DNA from: Pseudomonadota bacterium
GTDB lineage: Bacteria > Pseudomonadota > Gammaproteobacteria > Arenicellales > UBA868
Reading direction: 5' to 3'
Length of the DNA stretch: 11,519 nt
Assembly: GCA_018661145.1 (NCBI GenBank)
Contig: JABJIU010000158.1
Location: 1 to 11,519 of the forward strand
In this document: positions 5,868-11,519 of the stretch, piece after piece
How the letters are laid out: every line of letters begins with the position of its first letter
Numbering within the stretch: the first letter of the stretch is position 1
Notes under the pieces: generated by a model
The model's input: only the letters and a program-made list of their open reading frames with translations
Databases searched by the model: none
What the model was told of the DNA's origin: nothing
Position numbers and translations under genes: made by a program

Positions 5868-6158
5868 TCAGTATCGGCCGCCTCCACCGCCACCGCCACC
5901 ACGACGGGGTCTATCTTCGCGCGGCCGCGCTTCGTTGACTCGAAGGGCCCGGCCACTGATTTCTCGGTCATTAAGTTCGTCGATGGCTTTTTGCCCAGCA
6001 TCGTTACCCGACATCTCGACAAAACCAAAACCTTTTGATTGACCCGTATCACGGTCCATGATCAGTTTGGCGCTGCTGACATCGCCAAACTCTGTGAACA
6101 GTGCGCGAAGGTCTTCCTCGGTAACGTTGTAGGAAAGGTTCCCAACATAGATATTCAT
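5868..6158 (-). CDS. RRM-type RNA-binding protein with glycine-rich tail
   Basis: A 96-residue single-RRM protein of the kind found in many bacteria, where related proteins bind single-stranded RNA and are often linked to cold response; the exact role here is unknown. RNP2 is IYVGNL (residues 3-8) and RNP1 is KGFGFVEM (42-49), so the RNA-stacking aromatics Tyr4, Phe44 and Phe46 are all present. The domain runs to about residue 76, then a basic linker (ARPREDRPRR) leads to eight consecutive glycines (87-94) and a terminal Arg-Tyr. Length is typical of the bacterial group. Start ATG 6158 places the first beta strand right at the N-terminus as usual; ribosome-site support is weak (CGAGAA, about seven bases upstream). 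A strong hairpin follows at 5802-5834. It is divergent from msrP. Confidence 0.92.
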   Translation of the reverse strand: MNIYVGNLSYNVTEEDLRALFTEFGDVSSAKLIMDRDTGQSKGFGFVEMSGNDAGQKAIDELNDREISGRALRVNEARPREDRPRRGGGGGGGGRY

Positions 6159-6292
6159 AAAATTCTCGTGTGATTAATAGATCGCTGGCAGTACCGGATT
6201 AGATCGGCATGTTGCGAGTAAGGAATGAATGGAATTAAAACGGAAGTCGAAGCGGCTAGATTACGTCTTTGCGGGCGTTCTGCAGATTTACA

Positions 6293-6309
6293 GGCAACCG
6301 TCTGTTGCC
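6293..6309. promoter_or_regulatory. Stem-loop GGCAAC/GTTGCC
   Basis: A perfect 6-bp inverted repeat with a five-base loop (CGTCT), in the divergent region between the RRM gene and msrP. It may be an RNA hairpin in either leader or a protein site. Such short stems also arise by chance. Confidence 0.25.
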
Positions 6310-6320
6310 ATTCAGTTTTC

Positions 6321-6340
6321 GGGCCAAAGGCCCTGAGGGC
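6321..6340. promoter_or_regulatory. Two overlapping, mutually exclusive hairpins
   Basis: GGGCC-AAA-GGCCC (6321-6333) and GCCC-TGA-GGGC (6330-6340) share the bases GCCC, so only one can form at a time. Arrangements of this kind are used in RNA switches, but the stems are short and there is no known motif match that I recognise. Confidence 0.3.
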
Positions 6341-6470
6341 GAACAGTAACCGAGTAAAAACCATAAATCAATTAATATTTTTAGCCACAAATGGACTTTT
6401 TGGAAGATTTCAGTGCTTTCGAGGCGGATCAGGTCTGCAATTCACGCCGAATCCAGGTTCTTTAGGGATA

Positions 6471-7454
6471 ATGGAATACCGGTTTGAAGAAAAATTAATG
6501 ACCCGCGTTACCGATCAAAGCAGTTACCGGCGCCGGCGCTTTATTGCAGGCGCTCTAGGGTTGGGCGCGTTTAGCGCGTTTTCAGCGCTGCGTTATGGCG
6601 ACAGCGTATCCGTTGCCAACGAAACCGATCAGGACTTGACGGCTAAAAACGACGGCGACATCCTTCTCTTTGAGGACACGGGAGCGCGCCTGACCACTAA
6701 GCACGCGGCCACCCACTACAACAATGCCTACGAATTCGGGTGGGACAAGACCGACCCTTATCAGAAGTCCGGCGCCTTTGAACTGAAGCCTTGGCAGGTC
6801 ACTTTTGATGGCCTGTGTGCAAAACCGGGCACCTTTGATCTTGATGATCTCATGGGGATGCCATTCAGTCATCTCGAAGAGCGGGTTTATGATTTTCGCT
6901 GCGTTGAGGCGTGGTCGATGGCTATCCCTTATAACGGCCGTTCCTTACGTGACATCCTTCAGGTCGTCGAGCCGCTCGGCTCGGCCCGCTATGTTGCGTT
7001 CACCAGCGTGCTGCGGCCCGAACAGATGCCGGGCCAGGCATCGGCATTCAGTACACTGGATTGGCCTTACGTTGAAGCGCTGACTATCGAAGAAGCGATG
7101 CATCCACTGACCTTCGCTACCTTCGGGGTGTACGGCGATCAGACCCTGCCCCAGAACGGCATGCCGTTTCGAGTCACGGTGCCCTGGAAGTACGGTTTCA
7201 AGTCGCCCAAGTTCGTCGTGCGCATGACCTTCACAGAAACCCGCCCCAAGGCCACTTGGCATCTGGAAAACCCGCGCGAGTACGGCTGGTACAGCAACGT
7301 TTATCCCGACATTTCACATCCGCGCTGGAGTCAGGCAACCGAGCGGCGGATCTGGAGCGAGGGTGAGATCGAACGTATTCCCTCGCGGCCCTACAACGGT
7401 TACGCCAATGAGGTGGCGCACCTTTATCCGGGTGACCGCCAGCAGTACCGTTGA
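6471..7454 (+). CDS. msrP: Methionine sulfoxide reductase catalytic subunit MsrP (YedY)
   Basis: Periplasmic molybdopterin enzyme that reduces methionine sulfoxide in envelope proteins, using electrons from MsrQ. It has a twin-arginine signal: YRRRRFIAG at residues 19-27 of this start, followed by a hydrophobic stretch, so it is exported folded with its cofactor. The sulfite-oxidase fold is well matched to E. coli MsrP: YNNAYEFG, then YDFRCVEAWSM with the molybdenum-ligand Cys144, PEQMPGQ, AMHPLTFATFGVYG, NGMPFRVTVPWKYGFKSPK and HPRWSQATER near the C-terminus. Length is 327 residues; E. coli MsrP is about 334. Start choice: ATG 6471 has AGGG (6464-6467) just upstream; ATG 6498 (318 residues) is equally possible and gives a compact Tat signal. 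An ATG at 6225 would add 82 unconserved residues and is rejected. msrQ overlaps its stop codon. Confidence 0.93.
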   Translation: MEYRFEEKLMTRVTDQSSYRRRRFIAGALGLGAFSAFSALRYGDSVSVANETDQDLTAKNDGDILLFEDTGARLTTKHAATHYNNAYEFGWDKTDPYQKSGAFELKPWQVTFDGLCAKPGTFDLDDLMGMPFSHLEERVYDFRCVEAWSMAIPYNGRSLRDILQVVEPLGSARYVAFTSVLRPEQMPGQASAFSTLDWPYVEALTIEEAMHPLTFATFGVYGDQTLPQNGMPFRVTVPWKYGFKSPKFVVRMTFTETRPKATWHLENPREYGWYSNVYPDISHPRWSQATERRIWSEGEIERIPSRPYNGYANEVAHLYPGDRQQYR

Positions 7455-8020
7455 TCCGTACGCTGGTGCATCTGGCGCTGGCCGTTCCGCCTTTCGTTTT
7501 GGGTCTCGCGTGGCAGCGCCAGGCGCTCGGGGTTGATCCACAGAAAACTCTGATTCTCGAAAGCGGAATTTGGACTTTCAACCTACTGCTGTTGGTGCTG
7601 GTGTTGCCGCCCGCAGTGCGTTGGGCTGGGTGGCCCCAGTTGCTGCGGTATCGGCGTGCCATCGGACTCTGGGTCTTCGCCTATGCCACGGCCCATTTCA
7701 CTTTCTTTTTGTCTTTTTATCTTGGCTGGGATGTTGCGCGTCTGGCCGAAGAGATCGCAGAGCGCCCGTATGTGTTGTTGGGTTTTGCAGCGTGGCTGGT
7801 GCTTATGCTGTTGGCGACGACTTCAACTCGCCGAGCGATACGCTGGCTTGGGCGAAACTGGAAACGCCTGCACACAGGGGTGTACTTTGCGCTCGCGTTT
7901 GCGAGCGTGCACTACCTGCTGATGATTCGAAGCGAGTGGGCCTGGCCGGTCAGTTACGCGGTGATCGCACTGATGCTCTTGCTGCTGCGTCTGCGTCGGG
8001 TGATGCGGCCACAGAGCTGA
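7451..8020 (+). CDS. msrQ: Haem-binding membrane subunit MsrQ (YedZ)
   Basis: Inner-membrane b-type haem protein of the ferric-reductase-like family that passes electrons from the quinone pool or a flavin reductase to periplasmic MsrP. It is 189 residues with about six hydrophobic segments (roughly 5-21, 36-53, 70-90, 107-123, 143-159, 165-181). Candidate haem-ligand histidines are His82 (ATAHFTFF), His141 (KRLHTGVY) and His154 (ASVHYLL), in positions expected for YedZ. The start is TTG at 7451, and TTGA overlaps the msrP stop by four bases, implying translational coupling. It ends three bases from the convergent crotonase stop, leaving no room for a terminator. Confidence 0.93.
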   Translation: MIRTLVHLALAVPPFVLGLAWQRQALGVDPQKTLILESGIWTFNLLLLVLVLPPAVRWAGWPQLLRYRRAIGLWVFAYATAHFTFFLSFYLGWDVARLAEEIAERPYVLLGFAAWLVLMLLATTSTRRAIRWLGRNWKRLHTGVYFALAFASVHYLLMIRSEWAWPVSYAVIALMLLLLRLRRVMRPQS

Positions 8021-8023
8021 TCT

Positions 8024-8779
8024 TCAGGCCAGGCGCCCGCGTACCCGCTTGGTCGATTCGGGATCCAGAAAACCCCGCAGCGTGGCCTCGGTCTCAATCG
8101 CCATCGCGCCTTCCAGATCAGAGCCGGCGGATTCGCGAAGCGCTTGCTTGAGATCCCGAACCGGGCCTTGCGGGAGAGCGGCGATCCGCAAGGCGAGTGC
8201 ACGCGCCTGTGCGGCGACTTCATCGGGCGCCACAACCTGCCAGTCGAAACCGAGCGTCGGGACATCTTTCGCCGCGTAACGTTCTCCCAGCAGGATCATC
8301 CGCCGGGCTCTTGCCGTACCGATCTGCTGAGACAGAAGGCGCGTCACGCCCCCGGTAACAAAAATGCCGAGTGAGACCTCGGGAAAGAAAAACTGGGCAT
8401 CGTTTGCCATCAGCACAAAATCGCAGTTGATGGTCCATTCAAGACCACCGCCAACCGCCCAGCCATGAATGGCGCCGACCACCATCTTGCGGTTAAGGCA
8501 GAGCGCCCGGGTGACATTCTGGATCCGTTCAATGTAAGCCCGGGTTTCAGCCGGGGTGCCCACTTGGCTGTCGAATTCCTTGAGGTCGTCGCCGGCGCAA
8601 AACGCCCGGCCGGCACCCCCCAGCACGATCACATGCACTGTTGGATCGGCGTTGGCTTTACGCAAAGCCTGGAGGAGGTCCGCCAGCAGTTCGGGATTAA
8701 TGGCGTTGAGCCGCTCAGGGCGGTTCAGTGTCACAGTAGCGTTGGCATCACTCGCGTCATACAGCACGGTATCGGTCAT
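8024..8779 (-). CDS. Enoyl-CoA hydratase/isomerase (crotonase family)
   Basis: A 251-residue crotonase-fold protein acting on a CoA thioester, most likely as hydratase or dehydratase, in the cytoplasm. The oxyanion-hole regions are AFCAGDDL (residues 59-66) and HGWAVGGGLEW (105-115). Both glutamates that define enoyl-CoA hydratases are present: Glu114 (GGGLEW) and Glu134 (FPEVSLG), 20 residues apart as in rat mitochondrial hydratase, so hydration/dehydration is more likely than a glutamate-free crotonase reaction. It is the last gene of a three-gene operon: its ATG shares one base with the ligase stop (TGATG). The substrate is unknown and should be the product of the upstream ligase and dioxygenase. 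Confidence 0.9.
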   Translation of the reverse strand: MTDTVLYDASDANATVTLNRPERLNAINPELLADLLQALRKANADPTVHVIVLGGAGRAFCAGDDLKEFDSQVGTPAETRAYIERIQNVTRALCLNRKMVVGAIHGWAVGGGLEWTINCDFVLMANDAQFFFPEVSLGIFVTGGVTRLLSQQIGTARARRMILLGERYAAKDVPTLGFDWQVVAPDEVAAQARALALRIAALPQGPVRDLKQALRESAGSDLEGAMAIETEATLRGFLDPESTKRVRGRLA

Positions 8780-10086
8780 CAGGCGTACTCCTTGATCAGC
8801 CGGCGGGTCTTGCCCTCGGTACGCACAAGAGTACCCGATGCGAGTACCGTGAGGGCAAGACCAAGGCGAAGCGTGTCGCCAAGGCGCTTATTGAGGGCAT
8901 CACACAACGTGTCGCTCGCTTCATGACCCTGCGCGAGTTCCACCTCAAGCGGCAGCCGGTCGTAGGGCGGTGGGTGAGAAAGGCGGATGCGATATTCGCC
9001 ATTGAGTTCGGGGCAGGCATTGACTGCGGCGGCCACCACCGACGGAAAGGCGTTAACGCCCCGGACCACGATCATCTCATCGGTGCGCCCGATGACTCTG
9101 AAGCGCGGCGCTCCGCGGCCGCATGTGCAGCGTTCAGTCGCGGTCAGGCGGACCAGGTCCCCGGTACGAAAGCGCAGCAGAGGCTGGCACTCGCGATCGA
9201 GGTGGGTCAGCACAAGCTCGCCCTCGCTACCCGCTTCCCACGGGACGACGGTGTCTTCGCCAGGCACCACGAGTTCCGCCTGTGCAACATCGGTGGCCAT
9301 AAAGTGCAGATCGTTCTGTTCGGTACATTGGCCGGCAAAGTTGCATAGGAAGTCAGACACCCCGTAGTTGGAATTCATCGCCCGCATGCCCCAGACGTCA
9401 TAAAGACGCCCACGAAATACGGGATCATCCAGACCGGGCTCACCGCCCATAAAGGCCTTACGAAGCCCCAGAGACTTCGGCTCGATATCGGGAAAGTGCT
9501 CGTCGAGTACCTCGGCCAGACGCGCCGGGTAAGAGGGCGTACATGAGATGGCGTTGATCCCAAGTTCGCGGATGGTCCGGATCAGCAGTTCCGTGGCACC
9601 CGTTCCAAAAGGGACCACCATTGCGCCGGTGGCCTCTAGACCAAGGTGATCCGTTAACCCGCCCATCCACAACTGGTAATTGAGGCAGTGCACCACGGTG
9701 TCGCCCGGTCCGAGTCCTGCGGCAGACTGCGCCCGGCCGGCGACCTCGGCCTGCAGTCTGGCATCATGTGCCGAAAGCGCGATGTTCATGGCCTGGCCGG
9801 TGGTGCCGGAGGTTCGGTGCAGCCGGCTTACGCTCTCGAGACCCCCGGCAAGATAACTGCCAAAGGGCGGATGTGTCGCCTGGTCCCTGCGTAGGTCTTC
9901 TTTGTCTGTGAAGGGCAGTTCGCCGATGCCCTCGAGGGTGGCCGGCAGCTGCAGCGGTGCATCAACATGATGCTGCCTATAAAAAGAAGAAGCCGCCAGA
10001 CGTTCGCGCTGCACTTGCCATTTTGCCTTTTTCTCCTCGGCTAACTCATGAGGTAACGCAAACTCGGCGCTGTGGGTGTAGGGCAT
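8779..10086 (-). CDS. PaaK-type AMP-forming acyl-CoA ligase (phenylacetate-CoA ligase family)
   Basis: A 435-residue adenylate-forming ligase that activates a carboxylic acid, by family often an aromatic or arylacetic acid, to its CoA ester. Features: an N-terminal region with LPFTDKEDLRRDQATHPPFG typical of PaaK proteins, P-loop HRTSGTTGQ (90-98), GGEPGLDD (214-221), NYGVSDF (240-246), EGELVLTHLDRE and RFRTGDLVRL (306-314), a CxCGRG element (320-325), the hinge IGRTDEM (332-338), and C-terminal EGKTRRL with the probable catalytic Lys426. Start set at ATG 10086, 16 bases after the dioxygenase stop, matching PaaK length; an in-frame TTG at 10152 would overlap the upstream gene by 50 bases. The stop overlaps the crotonase start by one base. 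Sequence alone does not show whether phenylacetate is the substrate; no paa genes are nearby. Confidence 0.87.
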   Translation of the reverse strand: MPYTHSAEFALPHELAEEKKAKWQVQRERLAASSFYRQHHVDAPLQLPATLEGIGELPFTDKEDLRRDQATHPPFGSYLAGGLESVSRLHRTSGTTGQAMNIALSAHDARLQAEVAGRAQSAAGLGPGDTVVHCLNYQLWMGGLTDHLGLEATGAMVVPFGTGATELLIRTIRELGINAISCTPSYPARLAEVLDEHFPDIEPKSLGLRKAFMGGEPGLDDPVFRGRLYDVWGMRAMNSNYGVSDFLCNFAGQCTEQNDLHFMATDVAQAELVVPGEDTVVPWEAGSEGELVLTHLDRECQPLLRFRTGDLVRLTATERCTCGRGAPRFRVIGRTDEMIVVRGVNAFPSVVAAAVNACPELNGEYRIRLSHPPPYDRLPLEVELAQGHEASDTLCDALNKRLGDTLRLGLALTVLASGTLVRTEGKTRRLIKEYA

Positions 10087-10102
10087 CTCGCTGCCGCGGG
10101 CT

Positions 10103-10897
10103 TCAGTGCTTATCGCGCCAGAAGCCGTCCGGGTCCTCAGCAAAGCGGCCAAGGTAGGGCCCGTGACCCCGGTAGCCCATCAGGTTCTGGACGGTACGCG
10201 GGAATTGCTCGGCACGTTTTCGAGGCACTGTCAGATAGTGATTGACCTCCTGGCGTAGCCAGCCGAGTGCGTAGGTGGTGACGATGCCGACCCGCGGTTG
10301 TGCAGAGTGGTTGGCGCCGCCGCCATGCCAGGTGGAACCCAGATAAAAAAGTGCACTGCCTTTTTGCATTGCGGCTTGCACCGTGGCGCCGTCTCCGCCC
10401 TTGGTATAGTCCTTGCGGTGGCTTCCGGGGACAACATGGGTCGCACCGTTCTCGGCAGTAAAGTCGGTCAGTGCCCACATCACGCTGACCTGCCATTCGA
10501 CGCCATCAATGCGCATCGGGTAAATGACGTCATCCTGATGCAGTACCTGGGCGTTTTCTCCGGGAAGAATTTCAATGCCGGTACTGCTACCAATGCGGTA
10601 GTTGGTACAGTGTGGCAACAGTATCGCATCCAGCAGCGAGAGCACATGCGGCTTTGCGATGAGATCGGCTGCGCGCATCGAGAAGGCGAGGGTGCTGGCG
10701 AGACGATGTGTTGCATGCCCGTTGAAGTCATCTTCAAACTGCTGGCCGATCGTATCGAAGTGCGGCTGCAGTTCATCCGCCACTTCGGTGACCAATTGGG
10801 CAGAGGCAAGATCAGTGACGACAATGGCGCCGTCCTCACGAAGTGCGCTGGCCTGCGCTTGCGCAGAATCCGATTCAGAGAAGTATTGGATGCTCAT
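10103..10897 (-). CDS. Phytanoyl-CoA dioxygenase (PhyH) family Fe(II)/2-oxoglutarate enzyme
   Basis: A 264-residue non-haem iron dioxygenase. Family members hydroxylate a substrate, sometimes a CoA ester, while turning 2-oxoglutarate into succinate and CO2. The iron-binding HxD is VLHQDD (His120, Asp122), the distal ligand is His191 in TWHGGGANHS, and Arg202 in QPRVG is the expected 2-oxoglutarate anchor. ENGATHVVPGSH (149-160) is the typical loop before it. The start at ATG 10897 puts the conserved LREDGAIVV strand at residue 19; an in-frame ATG at 10963 adds 22 unconserved residues, and neither has a clear Shine-Dalgarno. It is the first gene of an operon with the ligase and crotonase. The substrate cannot be named; it may be hydroxylated before or after CoA activation. 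Confidence 0.87.
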   Translation of the reverse strand: MSIQYFSESDSAQAQASALREDGAIVVTDLASAQLVTEVADELQPHFDTIGQQFEDDFNGHATHRLASTLAFSMRAADLIAKPHVLSLLDAILLPHCTNYRIGSSTGIEILPGENAQVLHQDDVIYPMRIDGVEWQVSVMWALTDFTAENGATHVVPGSHRKDYTKGGDGATVQAAMQKGSALFYLGSTWHGGGANHSAQPRVGIVTTYALGWLRQEVNHYLTVPRKRAEQFPRTVQNLMGYRGHGPYLGRFAEDPDGFWRDKH

Positions 10898-11019
10898 GAT
10901 TGTTGACTGGTGCTCGAGGCCCAAAGGCCGATTGCGGTTTCCCCTCGCCACTGGCGATATCATTAGCGATGCGGCTTTCGCTTTGAAGATCAGACGATAA
11001 CTCTACCCCGACTTTTGCG
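10898..11019. promoter_or_regulatory. Divergent region between the dioxygenase operon and the DUF6122-like gene
   Basis: 122 bases between two divergent starts, so both promoters are expected here. GGCC-CAAA-GGCC (10918-10929) is a small hairpin. I find no well-spaced -35/-10 pair on either strand and no recognised operator. Confidence 0.35.
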
Positions 11020-11334
11020 ATGATGGCTACTACCCTGCATATGGCAGCCCACCTGTTGCTGCCAGGCCTTGTGGCCTGGTGTTTTTTTCGTTCCCGCTGG
11101 CGTCTCGCCTGGTTCATCATGCTGGCGACAATGGCGGTGGATCTTGATCATCTGTTGGCAGATCCAATCTTTGATCCTGAGCGTTGTGGCATCGGCTTTC
11201 ATCCGTTGCACAGCTATCCGGCGATTGTGCTCTATGTGGTGGCGGTCGCTTTCAAGCCGCTGCGGATCGTGGCGGCCGGCCTTTTGATCCATATGTTGGT
11301 TGACGGTACGGACTGCATCAGGATGTTGCTCTAA
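11020..11334 (+). CDS. Small DUF6122/YdjM-like membrane protein, putative metal-binding
   Basis: A 104-residue integral membrane protein with about three hydrophobic segments (roughly 8-22, 29-41, 67-92). Conserved polar residues sit at their edges: His7 and His11, DLDHLLADPIFDP (41-53), CGIGFHPLHS with Cys56, His61 and His64, and HMLVDGTDC with His91 and Asp95. The DxDH ... H..HS ... H...D pattern resembles DUF6122 and the larger YdjM family of inner-membrane putative metal-dependent hydrolases. Activity is unproven. ATG codons at 11020 and 11023 are adjacent; neither has a clear ribosome site. It appears to be monocistronic, with a hairpin 14 bases after its stop. Confidence 0.78.
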   Translation: MMATTLHMAAHLLLPGLVAWCFFRSRWRLAWFIMLATMAVDLDHLLADPIFDPERCGIGFHPLHSYPAIVLYVVAVAFKPLRIVAAGLLIHMLVDGTDCIRMLL

Positions 11335-11348
11335 CTTAAAGCTAAGAA

Positions 11349-11376
11349 CATAAACTGAGACCGACTTCAGTTTATG
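11349..11376 (+). terminator. Hairpin downstream of the DUF6122-like gene
   Basis: CATAAACTGA (11349-11358) and TCAGTTTATG (11367-11376) form a perfect 10-bp stem with an eight-base loop. The position 14 bases past the stop suggests a terminator, but no U-tract follows on the plus strand (ATGAAAATAATAAG). On the minus strand the stem is followed by TTCTTAGC, so it could serve a minus-strand gene beyond the right edge. A perfect ten-base stem is unlikely by chance. Confidence 0.5.
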
Positions 11377-11519
11377 ATGAAAATAATAAGCAAAAGACTA
11401 CTGTTCCCAAAGGACCATAAACCACGCCTTATTAACATTAAAAATAAAAGTGAATATCGCGGCTGTCACTCCGGTGCTATTCTGGGTGCGTCTGGATAAC
11501 TTTTCTCCTTTGATATCCA
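11377..11519. other. AT-rich right edge, no supported gene
   Basis: The region to about 11460 is clearly more AT-rich than the rest of the window. A plus-strand frame of 41 codons (11374-11499) begins inside the hairpin and has no ribosome site. On the minus strand two frames are open to the window edge, one for 17 codons to a TGA at 11466-11468 and one for about 39 codons, and either could be the tail of a gene starting beyond the window. None is strong enough to annotate. Confidence 0.3.

Larger units (their letters stand above)
6159..6470. promoter_or_regulatory. 312-base divergent region between the RRM gene and msrP
   Basis: No gene is supported here, although the msrP frame stays open back to 6225: that translation carries no recognisable domain and would bury the Tat signal. 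The region holds the stem-loop GGCAAC/GTTGCC (6293-6309), the overlapping hairpins at 6321-6340, and an AT-rich stretch (6350-6390) suitable for a promoter. RRM genes in bacteria often have long structured leaders, so some of this could belong to the RRM transcript. I could not fix -35/-10 pairs for either gene. Confidence 0.4.

Noticed and set aside
6225..6470. N-terminal extension of MsrP from ATG 6225
   Set aside because: Adds 82 residues with no homology to MsrP and would place the Tat signal deep inside the protein; the open frame is probably fortuitous.
10087..10152. TTG start for the PaaK-type ligase at 10152
   Set aside because: Would overlap the dioxygenase by 50 bases and add 22 unconserved residues; ATG 10086 fits family length.
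10898..10963. Earlier ATG for the PhyH-type dioxygenase at 10963
   Set aside because: Extra 22 residues look non-conserved and there is no ribosome site; ATG 10897 preferred but not proven.
11374..11499. 41-codon plus-strand ORF at the right edge
   Set aside because: Starts inside a stable hairpin, lacks a ribosome site and is in low-complexity AT-rich sequence.

Overview
The window is 11.5 kb of GC-rich, densely packed bacterial chromosome. The gene content suggests a proteobacterium, probably an aerobic, free-living gammaproteobacterium: msrPQ methionine sulfoxide reductase with a Tat signal, HPP-family membrane protein, MocA-type cytidylyltransferase, RRM protein, PhyH dioxygenase with CoA-ester enzymes, and a DUF6122-like membrane protein. 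That placement is inference from gene content; there is no rRNA or other phylogenetic marker here. I see no tRNA, rRNA, CRISPR array, insertion sequence or phage gene.

Layout. (1) 1-1241, minus: malonyl-CoA synthetase (MatB type), cut by the left edge and starting at TTG. (2) 1369-2193, plus: an alpha/beta hydrolase, divergent from matB. (3) 2342-2518, plus: an unrecognised 58-residue acidic protein with a good Shine-Dalgarno and two dyads just upstream. (4) 2647-3837, plus: M20 amidohydrolase. (5) 4045-4647, plus: MocA-like molybdenum cofactor cytidylyltransferase behind a recognisable sigma70-type promoter with a dyad over the predicted transcription start. (6) 4799-5728, minus: HPP-family membrane protein with a long non-CBS C-terminal part. 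(7) 5868-6158, minus: glycine-tailed RRM RNA-binding protein followed by an 11-bp-stem hairpin. (8) 6471-8020, plus: msrP-msrQ, translationally coupled by a TTGA overlap. (9) 8024-10897, minus: three-gene operon of PhyH-type dioxygenase, PaaK-type acyl-CoA ligase and crotonase. (10) 11020-11334, plus: small DUF6122-like membrane protein, divergent from the operon. The last 185 bases are AT-rich and hold a 10-bp-stem hairpin but no gene I can support.

How the genes fit together. Two sets are clear functional units. MsrP is a periplasmic molybdenum enzyme fed with electrons by the haem membrane protein MsrQ, and repairs oxidised methionine in envelope proteins. The dioxygenase-ligase-crotonase operon reads as a short catabolic module: CoA activation of a carboxylic acid, Fe(II)/2-oxoglutarate hydroxylation before or after it, then hydration or dehydration of the CoA ester. 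Its substrate cannot be told from sequence and it is the best candidate here for an undescribed pathway. MatB at the left edge is another acid-activating enzyme but is not adjacent to it. MocA makes the cytosine-dinucleotide cofactor used by xanthine dehydrogenase-type enzymes, whereas MsrP uses the plain molybdopterin form, so mocA and msrP are probably not functionally linked and the MocA client lies outside the window.

Overall these are mostly recognisable housekeeping and accessory metabolic genes. I do not see a clear new defence system or mobile element. The points most worth following are the three-gene operon, the small protein with its structured leader, and the mocA promoter/operator region.
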